Assembly (NCBI GenBank): GCA_000507305.1
Contig: DF240214.1
Location: 16,692 to 80,691 of the forward strand
From: Breviolum minutum Mf 1.05b.01
Lineage: Eukaryota > Sar > Dinophyceae > Suessiales > Symbiodiniaceae
Direction of reading: 5' to 3'
DNA length: 64,000 bases
Below, in pieces: positions 20,973 through 30,799 of the stretch. A program made the translations under genes and the position numbers. Within the stretch, counting starts at the first letter, position 1; every line of letters starts with the position of its first letter. The notes under the pieces were generated by a model, which saw only the letters and a program-made list of their open reading frames with translations, was not told where the DNA came from and searched no databases.

Positions 20973-21065
20973 GTCAGTTGAGCAACGAAAAAAGGTCCCC
21001 TCATGCCCTGTTTTGTGGAGAAAATTTCATAAACCTAAGGATCCCGTTCTTAAACAACGAGCATA
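20973..21065. repeat. Family H element, short variant
   Basis: GTCAGTTGAGCAACGAAAAA begins it and CCTAAGGATCCCGTTCTTAA with AACAACGAG ends it. The same start GTCAGTCCACTTGAGCAATG occurs at 33.59 kb. Confidence 0.65.
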
Positions 21066-21116
21066 TTGATATGAGATCTATGAATTTCTGAGATCAATGG
21101 CCACCAAAGATTTCAG

Positions 21117-21231
21117 GTACCTAAAATGGAGGAAACCTCACTTATAAAAGCTATATTAGGATACGGCTGATGCACGGGAAAGCACATCCCCAAAAAAACT
21201 TGAAAAGGTTCAGGAAACCCTCCATTTTAAG
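21117..21231 (+). repeat. Family B introner-like element
   Basis: TTTCAG|GTACCTAAAATGGAGG ... CCCTCCATTTTAAG, in inverted orientation relative to 17554-17668. In both orientations the element ends read as GT...AG. The flanking exon sequence (AGATTTCAG and CACTTGAAATTC) is open across the junction. Confidence 0.75.
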
Positions 21232-21255
21232 CACTTGAAATTCTTGGTGAAATGG
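21232..21255 (+). CDS. Short exon after the family B element
   Basis: HLKFLVKW, ending at a TGG|GTACGT donor. The frame is also open further (VRPFVYELWANF), so the exon may be longer and run into a family L repeat at 21283. Confidence 0.35.
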
Positions 21256-21282
21256 GTACGTCCTTTTGTATATGAACTCTGG

Positions 21283-21352
21283 GCAAATTTCATCGCGACC
21301 AAACACTGGTTGGAGATTCCTCCTCAAATGGCGGTGGTTGGATCAGGGAATG
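21283..21352. repeat. Family L repeat
   Basis: GCAAATTTCATCGCGACCAA ... AATGGCGGTGGTTGGATCAG, shared with 46140-46263 and 9010-9085. Confidence 0.65.
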
Positions 21353-21383
21353 CCCCCCCAAAAAAAAACAGGGTTAGGAATTA

Positions 21384-21537
21384 TACTTGGAGGATCATCC
21401 CAATTAGTAAGTGGTTAATAATCATGGTCAGTAAGTCCCCTAACTGGCGTTGTTCCACTTCCAAATGGCCTAGATGGCTCATAATTGGGGGTGATCCTAA
21501 CCACTTACGTTCGTCCTGGGATCCCATCCTCCAAGTA
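21384..21537. repeat. Family A introner-like element
   Basis: ATACTTGGAGGATCATCCCA ... GGGATCCCATCCTCCAAGTAG, followed at once by coding sequence. Confidence 0.85.
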
Positions 21538-21735
21538 GTTATTTGCCTAGATGAACTGGTCTGGAAGCAGCTGAACCAAAAATTCACCGCTGAGGAAATA
21601 GGGAAAAATGAATGTCAAACCACCCTTTGGCTGGGAGAACGTAGCACACCCCTTTTCCACCTTGACTTTGCAGAAGAACTCGAGCTTTCCCGGAAGGCGC
21701 GTCCCCATGAAAAATGCCGCTTCTTGTCAAGCTGA
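21538..21735 (+). CDS. Terminal exon after family A element
   Basis: ICLDELVWKQLNQKFTAEEI, GKNECQTTLWLGERSTPLFH, LDFAEELELSRKARPHEKCR, then FLSS and TGA. Strong coding composition and charged. The exon may start at the element's own AAGTAG end or at the later GGAAGCAG, which fits phase 0. Product unknown. Confidence 0.6.
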   Translation, partial: VICLDELVWKQLNQKFTAEEIGKNECQTTLWLGERSTPLFHLDFAEELELSRKARPHEKCRFLSS

Positions 21736-21751
21736 GATATCAGATATAAGG

Positions 21752-21860
21752 TGGGCCCCGAGCCAAGTTCTACTAAATAAGCTTAGAACCCCTATAAATG
21801 ACCTTATAAACGAATAACTGGGGTAATTTCACCAGTATAAGTGGAGTTAAAATGGCCCCA
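21752..21860. repeat. Family F element
   Basis: ATATAAG|GTGGGCCCCGAGCC, CCCCTATAAATGACCTTATA, AGTATAAGTGGAGTTAAAAT. It lies just past the stop codon of the preceding gene. Confidence 0.7.
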
Positions 21861-22357
21861 ACTTACAACTACTAGGGGTTCACCCTGCAACCGGTGATAG
21901 AATCTTACGGAGCATTCGGAAACTCAGCTATAATTTTCACTGAAGAAAATCACGGCTGTGCATTGAGATATTTAGAAGTGATAAGGTTGGAATCCCTTTA
22001 AAATGTAAGAATCTGGAAAACATACGGTTACTGGGGTGCAGAAATTCGAAGGAAAAGCACCTGGACTTTCAAAAAACCTGATAAACAATGGTATAAACTA
22101 CCTATCAACTTGTGCAGGATTTCTTCCATCAACAGTAGTGTACCATCATTTTAGGCAACTGGATTGCTGCTTTTAAGGGTAAAGTTGATGGAAATTAACC
22201 GCAGCGTGTTTTCCAGGTAGTGAGGAATGAGGTTCTTAGTAACTTGAAGTTGCTTTATGGTTCTAGGCCATTTCATGGCCGGACCTTGACTTTACAGGGT
22301 TACAGGCCCCCTTGGCATGTTGCAATTTTTTGCCCTATTCAAGCTAGTTGACAAAGC

Positions 22358-22490
22358 TCAGGTATGGTTGCCAATTTCTTTTTGCCACACTTGAGGATTT
22401 TGACCAATTTTTTTGGGGCTTTTGGCCAGAACAACCTTTCCTGATTTGAAGGGCACATCAAATTCCGCGTCAACAAGAGCAAAGTTTTTT
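22358..22490 (-). CDS. Candidate minus-strand terminal exon
   Basis: The - frame reads ALVDAEFDVPFKSGKVVLAK then SPK and KIGQNPQVWQKEIGNHT before a stop. Composition is good, but no acceptor is obvious next to a G/C homopolymer run. An opposing + frame is also open. Confidence 0.35.
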
Positions 22491-22649
22491 TTTTTGGGGG
22501 GGGGTCGATTTGAAGGGCAATCCCAAAGCAAAACAGAGTTCAACAGTCTAAGTCTGAGGTATTTTGACGGTTATTTTCCTATTGATAGCTTGATTTTGGT
22601 GTAAGGGTGAAAAACCGTTATTTTTTGATTTCAATTTGATGAAGCAGGT

Positions 22650-22726
22650 GCAGGACGACTTCAAGTCTTTTCGATGGCATGGATGGAAAAGCAGAAATCC
22701 TTCTTCGATGGTTGGGGTTTGATTTA
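22650..22726 (+). CDS. Candidate short terminal exon
   Basis: GRLQVFSMAWMEKQKSFFDG then WGLI and TAA, after AGCAGGTGCAG. Short, with competing frames. Confidence 0.3.
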
Positions 22727-22730
22727 AAGA

Positions 22731-23391
22731 TAACGACGATCATTGAACTGCTTCAAAGTCATACGTACTAGGGTCTAAACTCCCATTATTTCCATATTTA
22801 AAATAGGGGATGCTCAGCAACCCAATGGTAGGGGTTTATTTAGGTAAGAGACCCCTCTGGTACGTACCCCTTTTTTGGTCAAGTATAGGTGCTACATAAC
22901 CACAAATGCCATGGTGTTTTCTGCAGGAAAAGAGGGCTGGCAAAAGGTGAGTTGACATGACAGTGTAATGAATTTTAGACAAAGTCCATGAATAGAGATA
23001 ACATGTATAGATATTTGGTGGATCATGGTAGTTGGTAACTAGTTAGTAAGTATAATGAGGTTAGTTTTGGTTATAACCAAGCTTTAGTTACTAACTGCCA
23101 TGAGCCACCAAGTATGAATAGGTAAAGCCACCAAGTATAATTAGTATATATGATTAAGTATATTTAGTTCTATTTAATTTTGAAACTTGTCCTCGTGAGA
23201 ACATTCCTCTACAAGAAGGTACGCGGGATTGGGGTCTCTTAGCTTTATTTACCCATTATAAGGATTTCCTACCAAAGCGGGACAGATAAAGTCGACAAGC
23301 TAACAGTAAAAAAACCAAATCATCACGGAGGTGTTAGGCTGGAAGCCTTTGATTAACCTTCATGATCCACTCTTACAGTGTTGTGGCAGGG
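22731..23391. other. Spacer with family M and G-like pieces
   Basis: ACTAGGGTCTAAACTCCCAT (about 22767) is family M. GGTAACTAGTTAGTAAGTAT ... TTAGTTACTAACTGCCATGA (about 23033-23102) is an inverted repeat with the G-like plan. No exon. Confidence 0.5.
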
Positions 23392-23523
23392 CCTATTATA
23401 CATATATACATATATAGATATATACATATATACATATATACATATATACATATATACGTAAATACATATATACATATATACATATATACATATATACGTA
23501 TATACTTATATACATATACATCT
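23392..23523. repeat. TACATATA microsatellite
   Basis: A tandem TATACATA-type array of about 130 bp with occasional CG variants. The Tyr/Ile-rich frame is an artefact. Confidence 0.9.
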
Positions 23524-23757
23524 CGTTTGGTTAGTTGGGATCTTTCTGAAGCATTGCTCCAGAAATTGTTTTTTTGGGTATCATGGTTGAAACACCGTTG
23601 TTACGGAAGAGATTCCTGTAAGAAACTGGCTGGTTTGATTTCCGGCCGTTGGTCCAGTACGACTAATGCTTTAGTGTCTTGGTTGGCGCCTCTTGGGTAC
23701 AAAAAAACTGCCGTCCAGAAGCAATGCTTGGCAGATCTCTGCTGTGTTCCAGTTTAG
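23524..23757 (+). CDS. Candidate terminal exon
   Basis: LVSWDLSEALLQKLFFWVSW, LKHRCYGRDSCKKLAGLISG, RWSSTTNALVSWLAPLGYKK, ending LADLCCVPV and TAG. Composition suggests a real exon; the start is obscured by the microsatellite. Confidence 0.4.
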   Translation, partial: RLVSWDLSEALLQKLFFWVSWLKHRCYGRDSCKKLAGLISGRWSSTTNALVSWLAPLGYKKTAVQKQCLADLCCVPV

Positions 23758-24080
23758 CCCGTTCCTGCCCGCAAGGACATGCTGGCTGTTTTTTTTTCCA
23801 GCTTTTCTTGTAATTGTTGTTTCAAAATGGAAATTGGTGGTTTGGGTTGGTGATCTGGGATTCGAATGATTTAGCCCTTGACTGTTTTATGCTTGTGGGG
23901 GTTGGTGAATGTTATCAAAATTCGTTGGATGTTTTGCCCCTTTTTGTTTTCGTTTTTGGTGTGTTGTCTATTATAGGTGGATATTCATAACAAACCCTTG
24001 ATTTGATCCCCATGTTTTGTTTTCAAACCACAACCAACGGATCATCGGAAAAAAACTCGGCGCTAAGATAACGCACATTT
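23758..24080. other. Spacer
   Basis: T-rich, with no exon or repeat family recognised. Confidence 0.4.
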
Positions 24081-24204
24081 TTCCACATGAAGGGATCAAC
24101 AACTAGTGTCTGGTATCACCAGTCACTATGGACATGTTGCGACCTTACCACCCGGATGGACATGTTTAGGAGGGATCCGTATATATATATATATATAAGC
24201 CTTG

Positions 24205-24310
24205 ATTTCCTTCATTCGCACTCCCAAGTTTTTTTGGGAAAACACGGTTTTTATGGGGCCATGGGGATGTTTCGAAATCAGGGTTTTCAAATCTGGTTCA
24301 AGAAATACCA
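24205..24310 (+). CDS. Candidate exon
   Basis: LGKHGFYGAMGMFRNQGFQI then WFKKYQENIHPRK, following an (AT)n run at 24181-24197. Possibly ends near AAATACCAG. Unidentified. Confidence 0.35.
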
Positions 24311-24627
24311 GGAAAATATACACCCCCGAAAAGTAATGAATATCCCCTAAACACTTTCCTGGTTGGAAGATGACATTTCCTTATGAAATGGTCCCTTTTT
24401 TGGGGACATGTTAATTTCTAGTATAAGTTTATTGATATTGTTATGTTATACATAGCATATTAAAGTATGTAAATGCGTAGACATACCTTGTACACAGAGA
24501 CCTAATCAAAACATGGGTTGTAAGGATTTTACGACCTTAGCCAACTTCCCTTGTAATGTCGTGCTTTCGGAAGCGAACATTTCTCCAAAAGTGGCTCCAG
24601 ATGAATTTCGGTTTTTGAATTACAGGA

Positions 24628-24751
24628 CCCTGGCAATTCTTTGTGACCTTTTTGGGATCGGTGAAAACGTGACCCTTTGAAGGGTTGTTGGTGACCTCTG
24701 ACTAGGGAATAAAATGGTCATTTTGTAAAATGGTCACTTTGAATCACCTGG
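24628..24751. repeat. Family C element
   Basis: CCTGGCAATTCTTTGTGACC ... TGGTCACTTTGAATCACCTGG. The ends are imperfect inverted repeats (CC.GG..ATTC). Copies at 36.8, 38.9, 47.7 and 62.3 kb, and partial ones elsewhere. Confidence 0.75.
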
Positions 24752-25185
24752 ACTAGAGTTTTACCGGTCTTGATGTCCATGTTTACCAGTTTCGTCCGAG
24801 AAGTTCCGGTATGAACCTGATCCGATTCCATTGAATTCTATTCTAGGTTACGAGTTATCAGGGAGGTTGGAGTAATGGTGTGAGGGGAATAATTTTTGAG
24901 CAACCAACCCTAAGATGGTCGGAAACTTCATTGGATTTCACCTCAGCCTATGCCCCCCTGAAAATTTATACATCAATACCTTCAAAATGACTCCCCATAT
25001 TTGGCAGACTTTTTACAAAACATCATCTTTAGTAGTTATGTTAAATTGCCAGGGTGTAGTAAATGGGTCATGTCATTGGAATTGCCAAGTTCAAGAAACA
25101 CATCGTTTTTTTAAGACAAAAATCTCCAAATCACCAGAAAAGGTTGAACAAGTTGTTTCTCTTGGTTTTGTCATCATTTTTTAAG

Positions 25186-25332
25186 AAAAAACCTGTGGCC
25201 CGCCTTGGAGAGACTGGGTTAGAGAAAACTGGAGAAACAGCCTGGACGGTTTTCTACCGCGGATCATCCCATCCAAATAAGTTGGATATGAAATTCGACG
25301 CGCGGCGACTGAAGTCAGGAGCTTGGCGATGA
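25186..25332 (+). CDS. Terminal exon of an unidentified protein
   Basis: After a CATTTTTTAAG acceptor: KKPVARLGETGLEKTGETAW, TVFYRGSSHPNKLDMKFDAR, RLKSGAWR and TGA. The frame is also open upstream to 25063. Confidence 0.45.
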   Translation, partial: KKPVARLGETGLEKTGETAWTVFYRGSSHPNKLDMKFDARRLKSGAWR

Positions 25333-25367
25333 TCGCATGGATGTTGTTTTTTTTTGGAAGGGATTAA

Positions 25368-25504
25368 ATTACCCTCCCTGAAACTAAGAGCAAATTCGAC
25401 CCTGAAAATCAAAGGTTGGAAGATGGCATAGGCCTTCTGCTGGGGCCTACTTGCCTATTTTCAGGGGCTTTTTGTGGTTAGTTTCAGGGAGTGTATACCA
25501 CCCT
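25368..25504. repeat. Family E element, fuller copy
   Basis: TTACCCTCCCTGAAACTAAG ... GTTAGTTTCAGGGAGTGTATA with internal CCCTGAAAATCAA and CTATTTTCAGGGGC, giving a second pair of inverted segments. Confidence 0.8.
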
Positions 25505-25717
25505 GTTCTTTAGGGATTAAACTAAGCTGTTATAGGATCCATATAAACCAATCAGTAATATGAAATTTCATAACGGTGTTGAACACTGCTCAATTGTTTG
25601 TTTTGGATGCCCTCAAAAGAAAGAAAACGCACCTCAACTTGGATTGGATTTTGTTGATTTCATGGGTTCTATCAGCACGAAACTATCAGGGAAGACTCAA
25701 ATAAAAACACAACTTTT

Positions 25718-25912
25718 TTGAAATGTTTCAAGACCATCGAACAAAAGCAAGTCTCAAGTGGTTCGTTGTCTGGAGATCTCCCCTATCAGAAACAGTCGTG
25801 CTTCATCGAGGATCTTCTATCTTTTTTTGGGGCCAACATGGAAATCCCGTTTACAGCAGCTTCACACAAGCCCCTCAAAGAAGGGGCGTTGGGAATAGGA
25901 ATCTGCAATCAG
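25718..25912 (+). CDS. Candidate exon
   Basis: TIEQKQVSSGSLSGDLPYQK, QSCFIEDLLSFFGANMEIPF, TAASHKPLKEGALGIGICNQ, ending CAATCAG|GTATTA. A second frame is open but less protein-like. Unidentified. Confidence 0.5.
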
Positions 25913-26084
25913 GTATTACAATGATCTCCCGAAACAGTCACCAGTTGATTATGGAACATATAGCATTATTTCAGTTTGAAGCTGCATCTCAGGTGGTGCA
26001 CCCCTGGATTTTGTTGAAAAATATCAAGTGCATTTCATTAGAAGCAATTCCTTGAAAATCTGCCACCCCCCTTGTTGCTTTTAG

Positions 26085-26114
26085 GACCTCAAGATGGAAA
26101 ATGGGAAATTCTGG
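26085..26114 (+). CDS. Possible 30-nt microexon
   Basis: CTTGTTGCTTTTAG precedes and GTAAGA follows. It encodes DLKMENGKFW without a stop. Both sites are strong, but the exon is very short. Confidence 0.35.
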
Positions 26115-26878
26115 GTAAGATGTCACGTGTTGCGCATTTTAATGGGCGGGTATAAGAATAGCGATTCCAGCCCTGACCTTTAGATGATGGTATCCAGAGA
26201 ATAACGTTGAGGTTGTTTTCTACCTTCGGTTGGAAGTTGTTGGTTGATCTGAGCCTCGAAAATAGGAGCTTTCTTGTTTTATTTTCCAGACTGCCTAAAA
26301 CTAACAGCGAGTTTACCCCTGAAAATAGGCCGAAGGTGTTTTAGAAGGGAAGGTTCAACTAGTCTTCCAAGAATCCCTTTGTCAGGTGCTCAGGGAGGGT
26401 AAAGAAATGGGTAACCGGGGATACTTCACCTCTAGTGGAGTTATAACATTCCTTATATCTGGCCAATTTTGGTACCTAGGATGACAATTCTTGTGACAGG
26501 GGAAAATCTCACGGGAAAGTTTCCAGTGCTCAGCGTGAACTCATCTACCCCATGGTCATTTTGTACATGGCTCACCGTCCCCAAAAGGTAGGTTAATAAT
26601 TGGCCCAAACAAAAAACAATACATGGAAACTGTTTGGGATGGTGAGTGAGTTCACGTGACCCGAACTTAAGGTTGTTTCAAGGTGACCTCTAACGATCAC
26701 GAATCAAGTCAGGTCACGATGGCTGTGATGACCTGGAGGTAATCATCTCATTGACTGGGAGTTTTTGGGGCAAGATTTTTTTCTTTGTTTTGTATTCAAG
26801 CCAAGCCATCCGATCATTTGAGTCAAGTCCAGCTATGCGAGTTCGATTTGAGTGGGGTTTTAAGCCCGGGAGGCACTG
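26115..26878. other. Spacer with family E and C pieces
   Basis: CTGCCTAAAACTAACAGCGA with CCCCTGAAAATAGGCCGAAG (about 26290-26335) is a family E half. GGTGACCTCTAACGATCACG and GTGATGACCTGGAGG (about 26680-26745) resemble family C. No exon. Confidence 0.45.
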
Positions 26879-26920
26879 ATGCTAAGGGCAGTGAAAAGGC
26901 ATGAGGATCAAAAAAAACTA

Positions 26921-26981
26921 GTCCTCATGGTTCTCCTGGTCCTCCAGGTCCTCCTGGTCCTCCAGGTCCTCCTGGTCCTCC
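26921..26981 (+). CDS. Collagen-like Gly-X-Y exon, truncated by gap
   Basis: The frame reads SPHGSPGPPGPPGPPGPPGP, a perfect Gly-Pro-Pro triple-helix repeat, after an ACTAG acceptor-like site, and runs straight into the 583-base N gap. The 9/18-bp DNA repeat alone could produce this, but one frame giving GPP, rather than the Ser/Trp or Leu/Val alternatives, suggests a collagen-like protein. Confidence 0.45.
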
Positions 26982-27564
26982 NNNNNNNNNNNNNNNNNNN
27001 NNNNNNNNNNNNNNNNNNNNNNNNNNNNNNNNNNNNNNNNNNNNNNNNNNNNNNNNNNNNNNNNNNNNNNNNNNNNNNNNNNNNNNNNNNNNNNNNNNNN
27101 NNNNNNNNNNNNNNNNNNNNNNNNNNNNNNNNNNNNNNNNNNNNNNNNNNNNNNNNNNNNNNNNNNNNNNNNNNNNNNNNNNNNNNNNNNNNNNNNNNNN
27201 NNNNNNNNNNNNNNNNNNNNNNNNNNNNNNNNNNNNNNNNNNNNNNNNNNNNNNNNNNNNNNNNNNNNNNNNNNNNNNNNNNNNNNNNNNNNNNNNNNNN
27301 NNNNNNNNNNNNNNNNNNNNNNNNNNNNNNNNNNNNNNNNNNNNNNNNNNNNNNNNNNNNNNNNNNNNNNNNNNNNNNNNNNNNNNNNNNNNNNNNNNNN
27401 NNNNNNNNNNNNNNNNNNNNNNNNNNNNNNNNNNNNNNNNNNNNNNNNNNNNNNNNNNNNNNNNNNNNNNNNNNNNNNNNNNNNNNNNNNNNNNNNNNNN
27501 NNNNNNNNNNNNNNNNNNNNNNNNNNNNNNNNNNNNNNNNNNNNNNNNNNNNNNNNNNNNNNNN
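26982..27564. other. Assembly gap (583 N)
   Basis: Run of N. The long frames reported across it are not meaningful. Confidence 1.
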
Positions 27565-27780
27565 ACAACAACAACCACAACAACCTCCAAGTCAACACCT
27601 GCAATGATTCCCTGCAACGAGTGCATTGGCGGGGAGGCGCTGCGCCCTCTCCCACACAACCCTCCAGCTTTTTTTTAACAGTCGGCCCCCCGCACGCACC
27701 AGCACCACAACAAAAACAACAACCACCAGCAGCAACATCAACAACAACTAAAGCCTGCCACACAGTGGTCCGAGCATGGT
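27565..27780 (+). CDS. Thr/Gln-rich low-complexity, possibly coding
   Basis: After the gap, ACA/ACC repeats give a poly-Thr run followed by SKSTPAMIPCNECIGGEALR. A second ACAACAAAAACAAC block (27707-27750) follows a TTTTTTTTAACAG acceptor. Thr-rich linkers would suit the collagen-like context across the gap; frames are uncertain. Confidence 0.3.
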
Positions 27781-27863
27781 GTGTTTCGTACATTTTGACG
27801 GAATGTGCCCCTGGCCAAAACTGTGTGCAATTTTTCATGTCGTATTTGGCCAGAGATCCGGGT

Positions 27864-28018
27864 CTAATAATTTTTTTTTGATCTGGCCAGGAACGCAGAG
27901 ACACGCTCCCAGTGGAGTTTTCGTGTAGCGTAATTTTTTTTTGATCCCGAAAAAATTTGTGGTTGATCCCTTCTAGTATAATTTTTTTTTGATCCTTAAA
28001 TAATTTTTTTTTGATCCG
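27864..28018. repeat. AATTTTTTTTTGATC cluster
   Basis: Four near-identical AATTTTTTTTTGATC motifs within about 150 bp (near 27867, 27930, 27980 and 28002), some preceded by TAATA or TAAAT. Irregular spacing, so not a simple tandem array. Confidence 0.7.
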
Positions 28019-28129
28019 GCAGCCCTACAGTGAAAACATGCTGTCGTCATCCTGTCCCCTGATGGGAAGGGGCATTTCACAGAGCCCTAGCAAGTAGCAA
28101 CAGTTTTTGTTTCATGTCTTTTTCTTGCA

Positions 28130-28300
28130 TGGAATTGAGCAATGAAAAAAAGGTCCCTGCTTGTTTTTGAGGCTATAGGGGATGATATCCTCAGTTGCAT
28201 GGAGACTATGGTCAACCATTTTAAGGATCCCTATCAAACAACCAGGATTGAATAGAACATATCCGGCCGCTTTTTCTTCGGGGCTCAATTTTTTCTCCAA
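28130..28300. repeat. Family H element, full-length
   Basis: GAATTGAGCAATGAAAAAAA ... CGGGGCTCAATTTT forms the inverted termini. Inside are GGGGATGATATCCTCAGTTG and AAGGATCCCTATCAAACAAC. Confidence 0.75.
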
Positions 28301-28807
28301 TTGTCAACCTGGTAAACCTAAAAAAACATCCCGACCAAAAATCCATCAAAGTCTCCGAAACAGCACATGTTTTTTTTGGTGGTACCCTAAGAATCCGATT
28401 TCCCCCTCGAAAGTGGCTGTTTTGAGGACCCCCAAACACCACTGTTATACAGATTCAAACCATGATTCTCAGGGCAGGATGAAACATCTCAACGAATTGA
28501 GATAAACATTTATCCTACTGAAAACGACCGAATATCCCCTGAAAATTTGATGGTTCGAAGATGAAATTCTATTTTAACTGATCCCTGTTGAAGGGACATT
28601 CGTTTATTTTCGGGGGTGCTAGATACTTTTATTGGATTGGGGGAGCATCCATGGGTGGAGCAATAGAATGCTGTCCTATCTTATTATCTTCCTGGGAACC
28701 AATTCACCAGCTTGAGTCGATGATTTTCCGTTAAGGTGGGATATGGACGGACCGTTTCTTGGAGGGTATTTTGATTGCAGTTTTGATCTAGAAGAGTTCA
28801 AATAACG

Positions 28808-28914
28808 GCTAGTCAGCCTATCCCCCCTAAGGTTCCCCAGACATAGCCGGTCTTATAAAAGACCTCCCTTCCACATTGTTTTCCGTTAAGGCCTCATTAA
28901 GGTCGACCAGCCAT
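28808..28914. repeat. Family D element
   Basis: CGGCTAGTCAGCCTATCCCC ... AAGGTCGACCAGCCATAA, with ACATAGCCGGTCTTATAAAA inside. Confidence 0.7.
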
Positions 28915-29124
28915 AATAATCTCACAAATCCAGGTACTTTAAGCACAGAGACTTTTCGACCTCGGACGGAGTCGTTTGAGTGCTCTTGGCACGGTGGGTG
29001 CATTGGAATGCTTGCCCAAACGCCTCCCCGGCTGTCCACTTAGGCTACTGAGACCGCTAAAATGCGCCTTGTTGCATGCATTGTGTGCTCCAAAAATACC
29101 GCCTACTTGGTGGCAAAAATGGTA

Positions 29125-29215
29125 CTTGGTAACCAGTTGGTAAGTTGGATTATAACTTATATATAACTACTTATAACAATAATTAACTCCCTAGAAGTTG
29201 GTTGGTTTCTTCGTC
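29125..29215. repeat. Family G-like element
   Basis: TGGTACTTGGTAACCAGTTG, GTAAGTTGGATTATAACTTA, AACTCCCTAGAAGTTGGTTG. Close to a second copy at 32455-32530, which shares GGTGGCAAAAATGGTA just upstream. Confidence 0.6.
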
Positions 29216-29224
29216 GCCGAAATA

Positions 29225-29338
29225 CGGTGAAATCATGAACGATCGTTACAAAGAAACGAACCCATTTTCGCCGCAACGTATTCACTCACTGAAACCAAAG
29301 GGATCGAAGCTCCCAGAATTTTATATACATTGCAAGGT
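29225..29338 (+). CDS. Candidate exon
   Basis: GEIMNDRYKETNPFSPQRIH then SLKPKGSKLPEFYIHCK, ending GCAAG|GTTCCC. The opposite strand also has an open frame, so the strand is not certain. Confidence 0.35.
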
Positions 29339-29558
29339 TCCCAACCCCTTTTTTTGGTGGGATTTTCAGGGACTCCCAATAATGGGACCCCCTTATGATA
29401 AGCTTCCCATACCACTCCCAAAAGAATCCCTAAAGATATGGAATCACCCTTGATTTTCAGCTGCTGACATCTTAGTTTCAGGGTGAAACAAAAAAACAAG
29501 GGGACAACTTGTTGGTTGTTTTTTCTACGATCGAAGACTATTTTTCGAGGGAAAATTA

Positions 29559-29790
29559 TTGCAAGAAATTTCCAAACTTGCATCCATTGAGCAGAAAAAG
29601 AAAGGCCCATTTGATTTTTTGTCAAAGAGAGCACACAATGGCAAAGCTGCAGCTAATGGTTCCGAATCAATGCCATCGCGACGACCGTTTTATGGATCGC
29701 GAAAAAAAAAGGGGCGGATGGGAAATGTGGAGGTTTCGCACCGGGCTCGCGGGCGCAAAAGATCAGACAGGTTTTTTGAGAAAATAGGCA
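29559..29790 (+). CDS. Candidate exon, basic
   Basis: ISKLASIEQKKKGPFDFLSK, RAHNGKAAANGSESMPSRRP, FYGSRKKKGRMGNVEVSHRA, then RGRKRSDRFFEKIG. Highly basic. A family E end (CTGAAACGAAAGCAGAAAAC) follows immediately. No family recognised. Confidence 0.45.
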
Positions 29791-29997
29791 GAAACCCTGA
29801 AACGAAAGCAGAAAACATCGCTTTTTCATCATTTTTCAGCTGCTTTTGCTGTTAATTTCAGGGAGCGTAGATGATGGTTTGATCATCACAGATTTTTTTT
29901 TGTGATAGGTTTTGGTGGGACATGAACCGCGCATTCCCCTGCCAGAGGGACAGATCCCCGGTCGTGCCATTTTTATAATCACACCGTGAACTCTGTA

Positions 29998-30084
29998 GAT
30001 GGCGATCGCCACTCCCAAGTTTGGTGGCAATTTGGTTTTCGGGGCCGTGATAAACCAAGACTAATGGGAGTGGCGATCGCCATC
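29998..30084. repeat. Perfect 20-bp inverted repeat with GCGATCGC core
   Basis: GATGGCGATCGCCACTCCCA at 29998-30017 and its exact reverse complement at 30065-30084, with a 47-base loop. The arms contain the palindrome GGCGATCGCC. A single copy in the window; it looks like another miniature inverted-repeat element. Confidence 0.75.
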
Positions 30085-30191
30085 GATCCTTTCCAGGTGG
30101 TATAACTTGTTGTAACGACGTCCAAACATTCCTGCTAGTGGTATGACTTGGTTGGTTAGATTTCCCCAACTGGGGCATGAAGGAGCCAGAT

Positions 30192-30299
30192 GTACCCCCG
30201 AAAACTAATATGAGTGGCTGGAAAGTCAACCATGAATGAAGATGTTTTTCCTATTGAAAATGTTTTTTTCCAATGTCATGTTAGTTTTCAGGGGTGCAT
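30192..30299. repeat. Family E variant (CCCCCGAAAACTAATATGA)
   Basis: CCCCCGAAAACTAATATGAG ... CATGTTAGTTTTCAGGGGTG. Similar to about 3280-3385 and 37265-37350, which also contain ATGAATGAAGATGTAT-like or CTTCATGAGTCGATGTATTT-like middles. Confidence 0.7.
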
Positions 30300-30519
30300 T
30301 TACTACTGATGCTTTTAGAAATACGGCGATTGCAACAGTTAAGTTGTGAATATCTCATGATTGCTGGGTTTTACCACCATGCTATTAATCAAGGCCAACA
30401 TTGATGGATGAAATCCTCCGATCGCCACCTGAGACGTATCAAAGCCATGTAAATAATGGTTGATAGGCTACCAACCAGTTGAGGTTAGTCGTATTTCTGA
30501 ACCATCAAGAGTATCAACA

Positions 30520-30645
30520 GTTATTTCCTGGAAGTCAAACAAAACCATTTTAACGATGATGGTTCGTTCATTTTTGATGAGAAATCCCTTGCTACAAAAA
30601 ACTGGTGAAACTCGTTTTTCCCAACCTGTAAAAGAAACGGTGGCC
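30520..30645. repeat. Family I element
   Basis: TTCCTGGAAGTCAAACAAAA, GATGAGAAATCCCTTGCTAC, AAACTGGTGAAACTCGTTTT, AAACGGTGGCC. Confidence 0.65.
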
Positions 30646-30799
30646 AAGGACCTTGAGGGTATTTTTGTTGGGGCATTTCCATGGGACACACTTTTTGTAT
30701 CTTTTTGTTTACTTTTAATCCCCCCATAAGGACTTGATGAAAGTGGATTCATATCCGGATGAAACATGGCGCCCAACAATATAGTTATACAGTTATACA

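Noticed and set aside
23362-23523. Tyr/Ile-rich coding sequence
   Set aside because: Translation of the TACATATA microsatellite.
26879-27904. Frames of 242-328 residues
   Set aside because: Mostly N; only the short flanks carry information.
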